Shown in pieces: positions 33,059-42,086 of a stretch of 64,000 nucleotides of DNA. Every line of letters begins with the position of its first letter. The stretch's first letter is position 1. Source of the stretch: Paenibacillus sp. BSR1-1 (GTDB lineage: Bacteria > Bacillota > Bacilli > Bacillales > Cytobacillaceae). The notes below the pieces were generated by a model. The model worked only from the letters and a program-made list of their open reading frames with translations, made no database searches and was not told the DNA's origin. Both the position numbers and the translations under genes were made by a program. The stretch is taken from the NCBI RefSeq assembly GCF_030403775.1, contig NZ_JAQMWQ010000013.1, positions 78,934 through 142,933 on the forward strand, in the 5' to 3' direction.

Positions 33059-33279
33059 AGTTATCCACCTTTATCAGAAACGAGTCTTTTATCGAATTTT
33101 GACGAATAACGGCGATTAGACTCATATTTTCCACCTAGTACGTTTGAAAGTATAAAAGAAGGCGGGGATAAATACAAGTTTTATCCACAAATTGTGCATA
33201 AGTTTCTGGAAATAGTGGATAACTTTGCGGATATATCCACAGTTATAAAGAAAATTTTAAAAATAACGAGTTATCCACA
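33000..33279. promoter_or_regulatory. DnaA-box cluster at the ywlC-ywlB junction
   Basis: Perfect TTATCCACA boxes lie at 33018, 33181 and 33271. Single-mismatch boxes lie at 33000 (reverse), 33030, 33061, 33193 (reverse), 33214 (reverse) and 33233. That gives nine in 280 bp. B. subtilis is known to have DnaA-box clusters outside oriC that titrate DnaA, one of them at ywlC. Some boxes run into the coding regions and encode Val-Asp-Asn or Val-Asp-Lys at the YwlC N-terminus and YwlB C-terminus. Confidence 0.85.
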
Positions 33280-33713
33280 TTCAAAACGTGTCGAATATGT
33301 TTTGATCCATAAAACTGCTGCGGCAAATCGCCCCGGCCAATTTTCTGAAAGCCCATTAATTCAAAAAACGGAAGGGCCGTTCCTTTATTTGTTGCCAAAA
33401 ATAAACTTTGCATTCCTTTTTCTTTCGCCAATTGCACCATTTGATCAAAAAGAACGAAAATCTCCTTCTCAGCTTGTCCAGGCGTAACGACAAGCGAGCG
33501 CAGCAGCCCAAAATCCGCGTAAGCCTCCATTCCAAGCGTACCCCTAAGCGTACCTTCCTCATCTTCTAGTAGCAAAAAGCAGCCAATCGAGTCCTCATTT
33601 ACTCCATCCGTCCCAAGATTGGCCCTCTCCAAAAACTCTCTTAAATTGCTGAGATCCTCTTTACCCGCCTTACGAATTACTGATTCCAATTCATCCACCT
33701 CTTCTTTTTTCAT
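33243..33713 (-). CDS. ywlB: GNAT-family N-acetyltransferase (YwlB-like)
   Basis: The 156-residue protein has a GNAT fold: an N-terminal VIRKAGKEDLSNL strand-helix, the central LRSLVVTPGQAEKEI acyl-CoA-binding region and a C-terminal NKGTALPFFELMGFQKI segment. The substrate is unknown. It sits between spoIIR and ywlC, the ywlB position in B. subtilis. A DnaA box is read through in its last codons. Confidence 0.8.
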   Translation of the reverse strand: MKKEEVDELESVIRKAGKEDLSNLREFLERANLGTDGVNEDSIGCFLLLEDEEGTLRGTLGMEAYADFGLLRSLVVTPGQAEKEIFVLFDQMVQLAKEKGMQSLFLATNKGTALPFFELMGFQKIGRGDLPQQFYGSKHIRHVLNVDNSLFLKFSL

Positions 33714-33796
33714 TTCTACTCTATGATTATTAAAAAGATAGATAAAATAGAACCGGCAAATCTATTAAAAAACCAGCTCCGCTGAAAGGAACTGGT

Positions 33797-34687
33797 TTAA
33801 TTAAATAGCTTTTCCCACATCTCAACCACGAAAAACTTCACTTTCACCGGCTGTTCATCCTCTGCCGTATAAACTGGTTTTTTCTCTTGCTTAACCGTTT
33901 CTTTTTCCTGCACAGGCTCTTCTGCTAAATTTTCATGTACGGGCTCTTCTTCTAAAAGCTGCTCTTGCTTCGCTAACGTATAATTTTCCACTACAGCTGG
34001 CGATTTTTCAACCGTCTCTTTTTTAACGGGTGCTTTCGGCTGCTTTACCACCGCTTTAACTGATACTTGCGGCTGTCTTTCAACCGGTTTAGCCTTTACT
34101 GGCTCTTCGACCGCTGCCTTAACCGGCTCTTCCTGGACCGTTTGCGCTTCAACATGTTCCTTTTCATCAAAGCCTTTGCTTACGGCAATCCCATTTGAAA
34201 AATCTAGAAAACATAACGGCGGGTACAGCACACACCACCAATTGGCCCCCTCGCCTTTACCCAATGTAATCAAAATCGCCTGGTATTCTCCGGCTGGATA
34301 TAAAAACTGGCCATAAAGCTTTGTCGGAAACTGAACCTTGCCAAACTCTACTTTCACTGACTGGTTGGAATTTTGCTCGCGCACCACTTGTTCCGCAATC
34401 GCTTGAATTTCCGGCAGCTTCTCATTGATCACCGCTCTTGCTTTTTCCATAGACGTTAAATCCTGCACCCATAAGGTAATCTGAGCATTAACCGCATCGC
34501 GCACCTTCCGCTTGATCGCCTGGTCCTTTTCAAAATCACTATTCGCTAAGATTCGGAGGCGGATCGCTTCCCCTGGAATCACAATCGATTCCTTCTGCGC
34601 CGCTTCTGTTTTTGGCATATATAAACTCAACATTGTTCCCAATGATAATACTATTAAGTAAGCCCAAACCACTACTTTGCTTCTCAC
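33797..34687 (-). CDS. spoIIR: Stage II sporulation protein R (SpoIIR), extended form
   Basis: SpoIIR is secreted by the forespore and triggers SpoIIGA to process pro-SigE in the mother cell. Visible are an N-terminal membrane/signal segment (about 4-24), the conserved domain (IRLRILANSDFEKDQAIKRK; LYPAGEYQAILITLGKGEGANWWCVLYPPLCFLDF) and the conserved end VKVKFFVVEMWEKLF. Between them lie about 110 residues rich in Glu, Lys, Val and Pro with repeated EEPVK/EEPVx. That makes about 296 residues against roughly 220 in B. subtilis (from memory). The start is uncertain: GTG at 34687 is chosen; GTG at 34696 or TTG at 34732 are possible. Confidence 0.9.
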   Translation of the reverse strand: MRSKVVVWAYLIVLSLGTMLSLYMPKTEAAQKESIVIPGEAIRLRILANSDFEKDQAIKRKVRDAVNAQITLWVQDLTSMEKARAVINEKLPEIQAIAEQVVREQNSNQSVKVEFGKVQFPTKLYGQFLYPAGEYQAILITLGKGEGANWWCVLYPPLCFLDFSNGIAVSKGFDEKEHVEAQTVQEEPVKAAVEEPVKAKPVERQPQVSVKAVVKQPKAPVKKETVEKSPAVVENYTLAKQEQLLEEEPVHENLAEEPVQEKETVKQEKKPVYTAEDEQPVKVKFFVVEMWEKLFN

Positions 34688-34793
34688 TCTCAGCACCGTC
34701 CCTTCGATATCCTCATTGTGGACAGAAACCAAGAATCTTAAACTAGTAAATTTTAATATTTTTACCCGAACATTTCATATTACTCCGCCCTAA

Positions 34794-35157
34794 TCGACCA
34801 CTACCGCCTCTACTCCGGTCCGACGGGCTTTATAATCCTCTCTTATCGACCGTCATGACTCTTTTTCCAAGCTCTCGGGCTTTATGAACCTCTTTTATCG
34901 ACCGCCATGACTCTTTTTCCAAGCTGACGGGCTTTATGATCCTCTCTTATCGACCGTCATGACTCTTTTTCCAAGCTCACGGGCTTTATGATCCTCTCTT
35001 ATCGACCGTCAAGATACTTTTTCCAAGCTCACGGGCTTTATGAACCTCCCTTATCGACTGCCAAGACTCTTTTTTTAAACTCGTGGGCTTTATGAACCTC
35101 TCTTATCAACCGCTGCACCCTTTTTCCAGGTTCAAGGGTATTATGAAACCCACACTA
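34794..35157. repeat. Intergenic tandem array, 52-bp period (7 units)
   Basis: TCGACC-type unit starts lie at 34794, 34846, 34898, 34950, 35002, 35054 and 35106, with no indel: every spacing is 52. The consensus runs TCGACCGTCATGACTC, T5, CCAAGCTCACGGGCTTTATGA, CCTCTCTTA. The array stops where the prmC terminator begins. The spoIIR-prmC gap holds only this array and the terminator. Confidence 0.92.
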
Positions 35158-35190
35158 ATAAAAAAAGCCCCGGGAGATCACTTCCCGAAG
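35158..35190 (-). terminator. Terminator of prmC
   Basis: On the minus strand CTTCGGGA/TCCCGGGG forms a stem followed by T7. It overlaps the last codons of prmC. Confidence 0.75.
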
Positions 35191-36029
35191 CCAATTTCTG
35201 CAAACACCATCCGGTCCTTGCCGTTTATATCATTCACAATTTCAACCTTAACTTCCTTAAATGCTTTTTGAAAAAGCTCCGCTACCGCTTCGCCCTGACC
35301 GGCCCCAATTTCGAAACATACCAGTGCGCGCTGCGCTAGCACCTGAGGAAGCTCCACCATAAAGCGGCGGTAAAAATCAAGTCCGTCCTCGCCCGCAAAT
35401 AAAGCCCGATGCGGTTCATGCTCAGTAACCACTTCCGACATTGTCATTATATCCCCCGTCGGAATATACGGCGGATTAGAAATGACAACATCAAACTGAC
35501 CGCCAATAAAAGGCTTTAACAAATCACCCTGGATAAATTCAACATCAGCCTCAAGCCGGCTGGCATTTTCCCGCGCCACAATTAAGGATTCCTCCGCAAT
35601 ATCAGAAGCGAAGACCTTTAATGCTGGCTGCTCCAGCTTCAGGCTGATGGCAATCGCACCGCTTCCCGTACCAATATCCACTACCTTTTTTAAACCCAGC
35701 TTATTTATTCTCTTGAGCGTTTCATAAACAAGCTCCTCTGTTTCCGGCCTTGGAATGAGTACCTCCTCATTCACCAGGAACGTCCGGCCGTAAAAATCCT
35801 CAGAGCCGATCATATACTGAACCGGTACACCCCGGACATGCTCGTGAACAGCTTCCTCAAAACGTAACAGCACAGCCGGATCTACATCATCGCGCATATT
35901 GGCAAACAGCTGCGACCGCGACATCCCGGTAAAATGCCGAAGCAATAGCTCGCCCGCATTCTCATCCCGATTTGCTTTTTTTAAAAAAGAAGAAGCCCAA
36001 TTAAGAGCTTCGAATACTTTTTTACTCAT
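35178..36029 (-). CDS. prmC: Release factor glutamine methyltransferase
   Basis: The 283-residue SAM-dependent enzyme methylates the glutamine of the GGQ motif in release factors. The SAM loop [14 protein letters not shown] (about 114-127) and the catalytic NPPYIP motif are present, with the N-terminal helical domain that holds the release factor. It overlaps prfA by 8 bp, so enzyme and substrate are made together. Confidence 0.96.
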   Translation of the reverse strand: MSKKVFEALNWASSFLKKANRDENAGELLLRHFTGMSRSQLFANMRDDVDPAVLLRFEEAVHEHVRGVPVQYMIGSEDFYGRTFLVNEEVLIPRPETEELVYETLKRINKLGLKKVVDIGTGSGAIAISLKLEQPALKVFASDIAEESLIVARENASRLEADVEFIQGDLLKPFIGGQFDVVISNPPYIPTGDIMTMSEVVTEHEPHRALFAGEDGLDFYRRFMVELPQVLAQRALVCFEIGAGQGEAVAELFQKAFKEVKVEIVNDINGKDRMVFAEIGFGK

Positions 36030-37095
36030 CTGCAGCCTCTTCCAGTCTTTTCGCTTGATCTTCCATAATCAAGGCATCGATGACTTCATCCAGCTTGCCT
36101 TCTAAGATTTGGTCCAGCTTTTGAATCGTTAAACCAATGCGATGGTCCGTCACGCGATTTTGCGGGAAGTTGTAAGTACGAATCCGCTCGGAACGGTCGC
36201 CGGTACCAACCGCCGATTTACGCACTTGATCGTATTCTGCTTGTGCTTCCTGCTGGAATTTATCATAGACGCGCGCACGCAAAACCTTCATCGCTTTGTC
36301 TTTGTTTTTATGCTGTGATTTTTCGTCCTGACAGGATACCACGATTCCTGTTGGGATGTGAGTTAAACGAACGGCTGACATCGTTGTGTTGACGGACTGT
36401 CCGCCGGCACCACTGGAGGCAAACGCATCAAAACGGATATCCTTATCGTGGATTTCAATCTCTACTTCTTCCGCTTCTGGCAAACAAACAACCGTTGCTG
36501 TTGAAGTATGAATCCGTCCGCCCGATTCGGTTTCCGGCACACGCTGTACACGATGGGCGCCATTTTCAAATTTTAATTTGGAGTAAGCGCCGGCACCATT
36601 GATCATAAAGCTGATTTCTTTGTAGCCGCCAAGGCCTGTCGGACTGGCATCAATCAAATCTGTCTTCCAGCCCTGCGCTTCGGCATAACGGCTGTACATC
36701 CGATAAAGCGAACCAGCAAACAGAGCTGCCTCTTCCCCGCCGGCCGCACCGCGAATTTCGAAGATAACGTTTTTGTCATCGTTCGGATCCTTTGGAATCA
36801 GAAGAATCTTCATGTGGGCTTCCAATTCTTCAATTTGCGCTTCCAGCTCGTTTACTTCTTCCTTCACCATTTCACGCATTTCGGCATCGAGCTTATCCTC
36901 AAGCATCGCCTTAGCGTCAGCCAGCTGTTCGCGAGCCTCTTTATATTGGCGGTACGTTTGCACAGTTTCTTGTATGTCAGATTGTTCTTTTGAATATTCA
37001 CGTAGTTTTTTTGAATCATTAATGATTTCCGGATCGCTTAAAAGTTCATTTAATCTTTCGTAGCGATCTTCAACGGATTGAAGACGATCAAACAA
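36022..37095 (-). CDS. prfA: Peptide chain release factor 1
   Basis: The 357-residue factor reads UAA and UAG. The GGQ peptidyl-hydrolase motif is in [20 protein letters not shown]. The domain that recognises the stop codon includes the [16 protein letters not shown] segment (PxT-type motif). I prefer the TTG at 37095, eight bases after GAGG, giving [13 protein letters not shown]; the GTG at 37104 touches that site. It is followed by prmC with overlap. Confidence 0.95.
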   Translation of the reverse strand: MFDRLQSVEDRYERLNELLSDPEIINDSKKLREYSKEQSDIQETVQTYRQYKEAREQLADAKAMLEDKLDAEMREMVKEEVNELEAQIEELEAHMKILLIPKDPNDDKNVIFEIRGAAGGEEAALFAGSLYRMYSRYAEAQGWKTDLIDASPTGLGGYKEISFMINGAGAYSKLKFENGAHRVQRVPETESGGRIHTSTATVVCLPEAEEVEIEIHDKDIRFDAFASSGAGGQSVNTTMSAVRLTHIPTGIVVSCQDEKSQHKNKDKAMKVLRARVYDKFQQEAQAEYDQVRKSAVGTGDRSERIRTYNFPQNRVTDHRIGLTIQKLDQILEGKLDEVIDALIMEDQAKRLEEAADE

Positions 37096-37203
37096 GTTAT
37101 TCACCTCGAGTTTTAGTCCATAACATTCTAATTATAGTATAGGCGTTAAACTCAGTCAAAACCAATTTCTGCAGGGAACTTTTTTACAACCACTTTTTAA
37201 ATT

Positions 37204-37600
37204 CCAAAATGACTGTATCCTTCACTTTCAACTATCGCTGGCACTGACTATTTCACAGTGACCGCCAGACACTTTTTTCTCTCTTCACGGGCTCTGTCAC
37301 CCTTTCACAGTGACCGTCAAACACTTTTTTCTCTCTTCACGGGCACTGTCACCCTTTCACAGTGACCACCAGCCTCTTTTTTCTTTCTTCGCGGGCACTG
37401 TCTCCCTTCCACAGTGACCGTCAGACACTTTTTTCTTTCTTCTCGGTCACTGTCTCACTTTGACAGTGACCGTAGACCTCATTTTTTCTCCTTCCACGGG
37501 CACTGTCACCCTTTCGCAGTGACCATCAGCTACTTTTTCTTTCTTCACGGGCACTGTCAGCCTTTAAACTGGTCCGCCGGCCTCCCTTTTTTCATTGCTT
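37204..37600. repeat. Intergenic tandem array, 52-bp period (about 8 units)
   Basis: CAGTGACC occurs at 37256, 37308, 37360, 37412, 37464 and 37517, spacings 52, 52, 52, 52 and 53; degenerate units flank it at about 37204 and 37569. Each unit has the arms CAGTGACC and GGNCACTG around a T6 and pyrimidine-rich centre. It fills the gap 37096-37645 apart from the next gene's terminator. It is related to the two-unit array at 548-651. Confidence 0.9.
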
Positions 37601-37616
37601 TTTAAGGAACAAAACA

Positions 37617-37646
37617 AAAAAACATGCCCTGGTAAACAGAGCATGT
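37617..37646 (-). terminator. Terminator of the lipoprotein gene
   Basis: The inverted repeat AACATGCTCTG/CAGGGCATGTT is followed by T7 on the minus strand, directly at the stop codon. Confidence 0.8.
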
Positions 37647-38119
37647 TATCTTCGGTCTTCCTTCACTCGAACTTCGATATTGTAACGCGGCAGGGCCCGT
37701 ATTAGTTTGCGGTGGAGGCGTGCTTCGGCATCAATTCTTTCCTTGTCGGAGAGCATTCCTTTTTTATAAACAGACACCCACATCCGGTCGCCATTCATCC
37801 AAACCGAGTCGATGGTAAACTCGTCTGTTGCCGCAACGACTTTTTTCGCCTTGTCGACATCGCTGCCCTGATTTTCGCCATCAAATTCCCCGCGATCCCC
37901 CGACCTATTCAGATTAAGGAAGTTAGGATTTTGATCGGCAATATCATTTTCCGCCACGTCCCGCTCGCCACCATTATTGCGGTTGGACATAAAATTAGGT
38001 GACGTTCGGTCTTTCCGCAAATCATATGCGGCATTTTTTTCATCCGCCCCACGATTGCTCTGACATCCAGTTACCATTAACAACATGATAAACGAGAGAA
38101 ACATCCACTTTTTCCGCAT
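37646..38119 (-). CDS. Sporulation-type lipoprotein, YhcN/YlaJ-like
   Basis: The 157-residue protein has a lipoprotein signal (RKKWMFLSFIMLLMVTGC, Cys19), an Asn/Asp/Arg-rich disordered stretch (about 20-85) and a compact C-terminal domain (AATDEFTIDSVWMNGDRMWV ... RLHRKLIRALPRYNIEVRVKED) that resembles YhcN/YlaJ spore lipoproteins. The family match is by general appearance, so the name is tentative. GGGAGG lies 6 bases before the ATG. It lies between tdk and prfA. Confidence 0.7.
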   Translation of the reverse strand: MRKKWMFLSFIMLLMVTGCQSNRGADEKNAAYDLRKDRTSPNFMSNRNNGGERDVAENDIADQNPNFLNLNRSGDRGEFDGENQGSDVDKAKKVVAATDEFTIDSVWMNGDRMWVSVYKKGMLSDKERIDAEARLHRKLIRALPRYNIEVRVKEDRR

Positions 38120-38175
38120 AAAACACCTCCCATTACTATCATGCCCGGCAGCTTGCCGAACTGAACGAGAGAAAT

Positions 38176-38322
38176 CTTTCCAAGCCTACTTGGAATTTCG
38201 CGCATTTCAGTAATATTTTCGCGTATTATCCTGTTAATTTCGCAGATCTTCAAATTTATTTCGCGCAAAGCCCCATTCATTTCGCTGACTTTCGCCATTT
38301 TTTCGCCGAACCCGATTTTCCC
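38176..38322. repeat. Intergenic tandem array, 21-bp period (6-7 units)
   Basis: TTCG(C) recurs at 38197, 38218, 38239, 38260, 38281 and 38302, all 21 apart. One extra copy lies at 38291, halfway between the last two (10 and 11 bp). The array fills the gap between the lipoprotein start and the tdk terminator. Confidence 0.8.
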
Positions 38323-38329
38323 CACAAAA

Positions 38330-38362
38330 AAACTGCCCAAGAATCACTCCCTAGACAGTTAT
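38330..38362 (-). terminator. Terminator of tdk
   Basis: On the minus strand AACTGTCTAGGG pairs imperfectly with TTGGGCAGTT and T6 follows. Confidence 0.75.
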
Positions 38363-38372
38363 GTATCAAACA

Positions 38373-38984
38373 TCAAACTTCCTGCTCAACCGCCCCGCGG
38401 TATGATGCTGTTTTTGGCACTTCATGGTGGTGGCGGCAGCGAGGCTCGTACGCCTCAGAAGCGCCGACCATGATAACCGGGTCATGATACGAGGCAGGTC
38501 GTCCATCAATCAGACGCTGTGTCCGGCTCGATGGTGAACCGCATACCGTACAAACAGCCTGCAGCTTTGTTACCGTTTCGGCAATTGCCATCAACGCAGG
38601 CATTTGCCCAAACGGCTCGCCGCGGAAATCCATATCAAGACCTGCACATACGACGCGATGACCGCTGTCAGCCAGCTGCTGCACAACCCTTAAAATTCCC
38701 TCATCGAAAAACTGCACTTCATCAATTGCAATAATATCTATATCTGCCTCGACATGATGCAGAATCTCAATCGAATGGGAAATTGGCTTCGCATGAAAAG
38801 AAGAGCCATTATGGGAAACGACAGACTGTTCACTGTAGCGATTATCAATCTTCGGCTTAAACACAGCTATTTTTTGTTTGGCAAATTGAGCCCGCCGAAC
38901 ACGGCGAATCAATTCCTCCGACTTTCCAGAAAACATACTGCCACAGATAACCTCAACCCATCCGCTTTGCTTCATTAAATACAT
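38373..38984 (-). CDS. tdk: Thymidine kinase
   Basis: The 203-residue salvage kinase has the P-loop [14 protein letters not shown], the Walker B-like [11 protein letters not shown] and a zinc site made of CTVCG and CRHHHEV cysteines and histidines. It phosphorylates thymidine to dTMP. The ATG at 38984 gives the family-typical MYLMKQSGW start. It is downstream of rpmE, as in B. subtilis. Confidence 0.97.
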   Translation of the reverse strand: MYLMKQSGWVEVICGSMFSGKSEELIRRVRRAQFAKQKIAVFKPKIDNRYSEQSVVSHNGSSFHAKPISHSIEILHHVEADIDIIAIDEVQFFDEGILRVVQQLADSGHRVVCAGLDMDFRGEPFGQMPALMAIAETVTKLQAVCTVCGSPSSRTQRLIDGRPASYHDPVIMVGASEAYEPRCRHHHEVPKTASYRGAVEQEV

Positions 38985-39061
38985 AAACGGCGTCTCCTTC
39001 CTCTAAACGAACCATGATACACGATCATATTTATAGTAAAAAAGTCATTAAAGTCAAATAA

Positions 39062-39099
39062 AAAAAACAGGCAAGTAAGTTTTCCCACTCGCCTGTTGT
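39062..39099 (-). terminator. Terminator of rpmE
   Basis: On the minus strand ACAGGCGAGT/ACTTGCCTGT forms the stem and T8 follows, shortly after the rpmE stop codon. Confidence 0.85.
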
Positions 39100-39110
39100 C
39101 TTTGCAATAA

Positions 39111-39323
39111 TTATTGTTGTTGTTGCTTAATGCCGTATTTTTTGTTGAAACGGTCAACACGTCCGCCAGCTTCAGCGAATTTTTGGCGACCAGTATAGAA
39201 TGGATGACATTCTGAACAAGTTTCAACGCGAATTTCTTTCTTAACAGAACCAGTTTCAAATGTATTACCACATGCACATGTCACCGTTACTGTTTTATAA
39301 TTTGGATGAATTCCTGCTTTCAT
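39111..39323 (-). CDS. rpmE: 50S ribosomal protein L31 (zinc-binding type)
   Basis: The 70-residue ribosomal protein has the zinc ligands CACGN and [10 protein letters not shown], which mark the zinc-containing form rather than the zinc-free YtiA paralogue. It ends in a Gln4 tail. The ATG at 39323 has AAGGAG nine bases upstream; the frame continues open to 39410 without a better start. Confidence 0.96.
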   Translation of the reverse strand: MKAGIHPNYKTVTVTCACGNTFETGSVKKEIRVETCSECHPFYTGRQKFAEAGGRVDRFNKKYGIKQQQQ

Positions 39324-39494
39324 TCTTTTCATCTCCTTCCGCCCTGAATCTTTCGAAACAGAGTTATATAAATGCCTATCTTTAAAACAAGCATGAAATA
39401 CTAAAAACACACTGCACCCATTATAACAAGGGTAACCTACTTTTGCAAGTTGGGATATTCTTGAAAAGGACTTTATTATTTTTGAAAAAGGAAC

Positions 39495-39517
39495 TCAAGC
39501 CTGTGACTAAACCAGGC
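39495..39517 (-). terminator. Weak hairpin after rho
   Basis: AAGCCTG/CAGGCTT with a nine-base loop lies 17 bases beyond the rho stop codon. A T5 run comes only after a GAGTTCC gap, so its strength as a terminator is doubtful. Confidence 0.5.
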
Positions 39518-39533
39518 TTGCCCTCTATTCAGT

Positions 39534-40799
39534 CTAGGAACGACGTGACTTTAGTTCCTCGTTCAGCTGTGCAAAGAACTCTTCGTTTGATTTTGTCTGT
39601 CTTAATTTTTTCAAAAAGCGTTCTGCAAAATCCGGTGAATCGGACATTGACTTACGAATCGCCCATAATTTATCAAGATGATCCTTTGGAATAAGCAATT
39701 CTTCCTTACGCGTTCCGGAACGGCGGATATCAAGCGCAGGGAAAACACGGCGCTCAGCAAGACTTCGGTCAAGATGCAGCTCCATATTGCCTGTCCCTTT
39801 AAATTCCTCATAAATAACATCATCCATACGTGAGCCGGTATCCACAAGTGCCGTAGCCAAAATAGTCAAGCTGCCGCCCTCTTCAATATTACGGGCAGCC
39901 CCGAAGAATCGCTTCGGACGGTGGAACGCAGCCGGGTCAATACCTCCGGAAAGCGTACGGCCGCTTGGCGGAATGACAAGGTTATAGGCACGCGCTAAAC
40001 GCGTGATACTATCCATCAAAATGACAACATCGCGTTTATGCTCGACCAAACGCATTGCACGGTCCAGTACAAGCTCAGCGACTTTAATATGATTTTCCGG
40101 CACTTCATCAAACGTTGAGCTGACGACATCACCCGCTACAGAACGTTCAATATCGGTTACTTCCTCCGGACGCTCGTCGATTAATAGGACGATAAGTTCA
40201 ACATCAGGATGGTTTGTCGTAATGCTGTTGGCGATTTCCTTTAACAGCATCGTTTTACCTGCTTTAGGAGGAGCGACAATCAGACCGCGCTGTCCAAAAC
40301 CAACCGGAGCGACTAAATCCATGATTCTGGTGGAAAGATGCTTTGGCGTTGTTTCCAGCTTCATTTGACGGTTCGGATACAACGCTGTCAATGCCGGGAA
40401 GTAGACACGTTCTTTTGCCGATTCAGGATCTTCACCATTAACCGCTTCTACGTGCAGCAAACCATAGTAACGTTCATTTTCCTTTGGAGGACGAACCTTA
40501 CCGGATACTTTGTCCCCATTGCGGAGGTCGAAACGGCGGATTTGCGAAGCGGAAATGTAAATATCTTCTGAGCTTGACGAATAGTTAATCGGACGCAGGA
40601 AGCCAAAGCCTTCTGACTGGATGATTTCCAAGACGCCTTCCATAAAGAAATAGCCCTGCTGCTCGGCACGAGATTTTAAAATCGCAAAAATTAATTCTTT
40701 TTTAGTTAATTTGCTGTAATAGGTCACTTTATATTCGCGCGCAAGCTCATAAAGCTCCTTCAGCTTCATGTTTTCTAAACTTGAAATTGTTAAGTCCAT
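39534..40799 (-). CDS. rho: Transcription termination factor Rho
   Basis: The 421-residue hexameric RNA helicase has the N-terminal Rho_N domain ([25 protein letters not shown]), the RNA-binding cold-shock domain ([21 protein letters not shown]), the P-loop APPKAGKT (about 176-183) and a Walker B-like [16 protein letters not shown]. It ends factor-dependent transcription, mainly antisense in Bacillus. The upstream gap 40800-41051 is AT-rich and I see no gene in it. Confidence 0.97.
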   Translation of the reverse strand: MDLTISSLENMKLKELYELAREYKVTYYSKLTKKELIFAILKSRAEQQGYFFMEGVLEIIQSEGFGFLRPINYSSSSEDIYISASQIRRFDLRNGDKVSGKVRPPKENERYYGLLHVEAVNGEDPESAKERVYFPALTALYPNRQMKLETTPKHLSTRIMDLVAPVGFGQRGLIVAPPKAGKTMLLKEIANSITTNHPDVELIVLLIDERPEEVTDIERSVAGDVVSSTFDEVPENHIKVAELVLDRAMRLVEHKRDVVILMDSITRLARAYNLVIPPSGRTLSGGIDPAAFHRPKRFFGAARNIEEGGSLTILATALVDTGSRMDDVIYEEFKGTGNMELHLDRSLAERRVFPALDIRRSGTRKEELLIPKDHLDKLWAIRKSMSDSPDFAERFLKKLRQTKSNEEFFAQLNEELKSRRS

Positions 40800-41051
40800 T
40801 TGTACACCACACTTTTAAATTTTCCCTTCGAATCCGCTCTTTCTTTTTGTAAAAGATGGTCAATAGGTAATTAAGAGATTAGAGGAATTGAAATAGAAGT
40901 AGAATTGAAATGAATAGATTTGCAGAAAAATATGCAAGATAAAAAACAATATCTATTTTACCCCCTGAGCAAAAAAATAATCAACTAGATTTTCTTTTAT
41001 CTTATGTTGGAAATTTTTTCCGAAAGGATCCCTCTTGGAGATATTGGAGTT

Positions 41052-41079
41052 TGGGAGACCAACCGCCGGCTGGTCTCCC
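41052..41079. other. Strong hairpin between glpX and rho
   Basis: The inverted repeat GGGAGACCA/TGGTCTCCC with a GC-rich loop lies 12 bases after the glpX stop codon. The T-rich flank (TTTATCTGTTTTT) is on the plus side, opposite to glpX. It may end glpX transcription or stop antisense transcription running into glpX. Confidence 0.6.
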
Positions 41080-41090
41080 TTTATCTGTTT

Positions 41091-42053
41091 TTATTTAATC
41101 ACTAGATTTGGCTTCTTATTTAAGCTGTGACGGCCTTCGATGAAGCGGACCGTGCCGGATTTAGCACGCATAACAATCGAGTGTGTCGATGCATGTGATC
41201 CTTTGAATTGAACGCCGCGCAATAATTCACCGTCAGTTACACCTGTTGCGGTAAAAATAGCGTCATCGCCCTTTACGAGATCCTCCATACGGAGCACGCG
41301 GTTTACATCTAAGCCCATTTTGATGCAGCGCTCAAGCTCGGCATCATTTTGCGGCAGAAGTTTTCCCATGATTTCGCCGCCGAGACATTTCAGCGCAACC
41401 GCTGAAATAACTCCCTCTGGAGCACCGCCAGAGCCAAATAGAATATCGACACCGGTATCGTCGAATGCCGTATTGATGGCACCAGCGACGTCACCATCGT
41501 TGATCAGCTTAATTCGGGCGCCTGCTTCACGAAGCTGGGCGATAATATGCTCGTGGCGCGGACGGTTCAATACGGTTGCCACGACATCTTGGATATCTTT
41601 GTTTTTCGCTCTGGCCACGGCCTTCAGGTTGTCCAAAACAGAAGCATTGATATCAATTTGGCCAACGGCTTCAGGGCCGACGGCGATTTTTTCCATATAC
41701 ATATCTGGAGCATGAAGAAGGTTTCCATGATCAGCTACTGCTAAAACAGCCAAAGCATTCCAGCCGCCGGACGCTAAAATATTGGTGCCTTCAAGCGGGT
41801 CAACGGCAACATCCACACGCGGTCCATAGCCGGTTCCAAGCTTTTCGCCGATATAGAGCATGGGTGCTTCATCCATTTCCCCTTCACCAATCACAACGGT
41901 TCCTTTCATTGGAACAGTGTCAAATACATCGCGCATTGCTGATGTAGCAGCACCGTCGGCTTCATCCTTTTTCCCGCGGCCCATCCAGCGTGCAGAGGCG
42001 AGCGCCGCTCCTTCTGTGACGCGGACAAGTTCCATCGTTAAGCTTCTTTCCAT
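41091..42053 (-). CDS. glpX: Fructose-1,6-bisphosphatase, class II
   Basis: The 320-residue GlpX enzyme dephosphorylates fructose 1,6-bisphosphate in gluconeogenesis. The metal-binding [13 protein letters not shown] and [11 protein letters not shown] motifs and the [17 protein letters not shown] segment are present. The ATG at 42053 ([15 protein letters not shown]) is 9 bases from GGGGG; the ATG at 42062 is adjacent to it. It lies next to murAB, as in B. subtilis (ywjI). Confidence 0.95.
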   Translation of the reverse strand: MERSLTMELVRVTEGAALASARWMGRGKKDEADGAATSAMRDVFDTVPMKGTVVIGEGEMDEAPMLYIGEKLGTGYGPRVDVAVDPLEGTNILASGGWNALAVLAVADHGNLLHAPDMYMEKIAVGPEAVGQIDINASVLDNLKAVARAKNKDIQDVVATVLNRPRHEHIIAQLREAGARIKLINDGDVAGAINTAFDDTGVDILFGSGGAPEGVISAVALKCLGGEIMGKLLPQNDAELERCIKMGLDVNRVLRMEDLVKGDDAIFTATGVTDGELLRGVQFKGSHASTHSIVMRAKSGTVRFIEGRHSLNKKPNLVIK

Positions 42054-42086
42054 GAATTCCATCCCCCGTTTTCTTCTGTCTTTAGA

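Noticed and set aside
39324..39410. Longer rpmE protein starting at 39410
   Set aside because: The extra 29 residues do not fit L31, and the strong AAGGAG site precedes the ATG at 39323.
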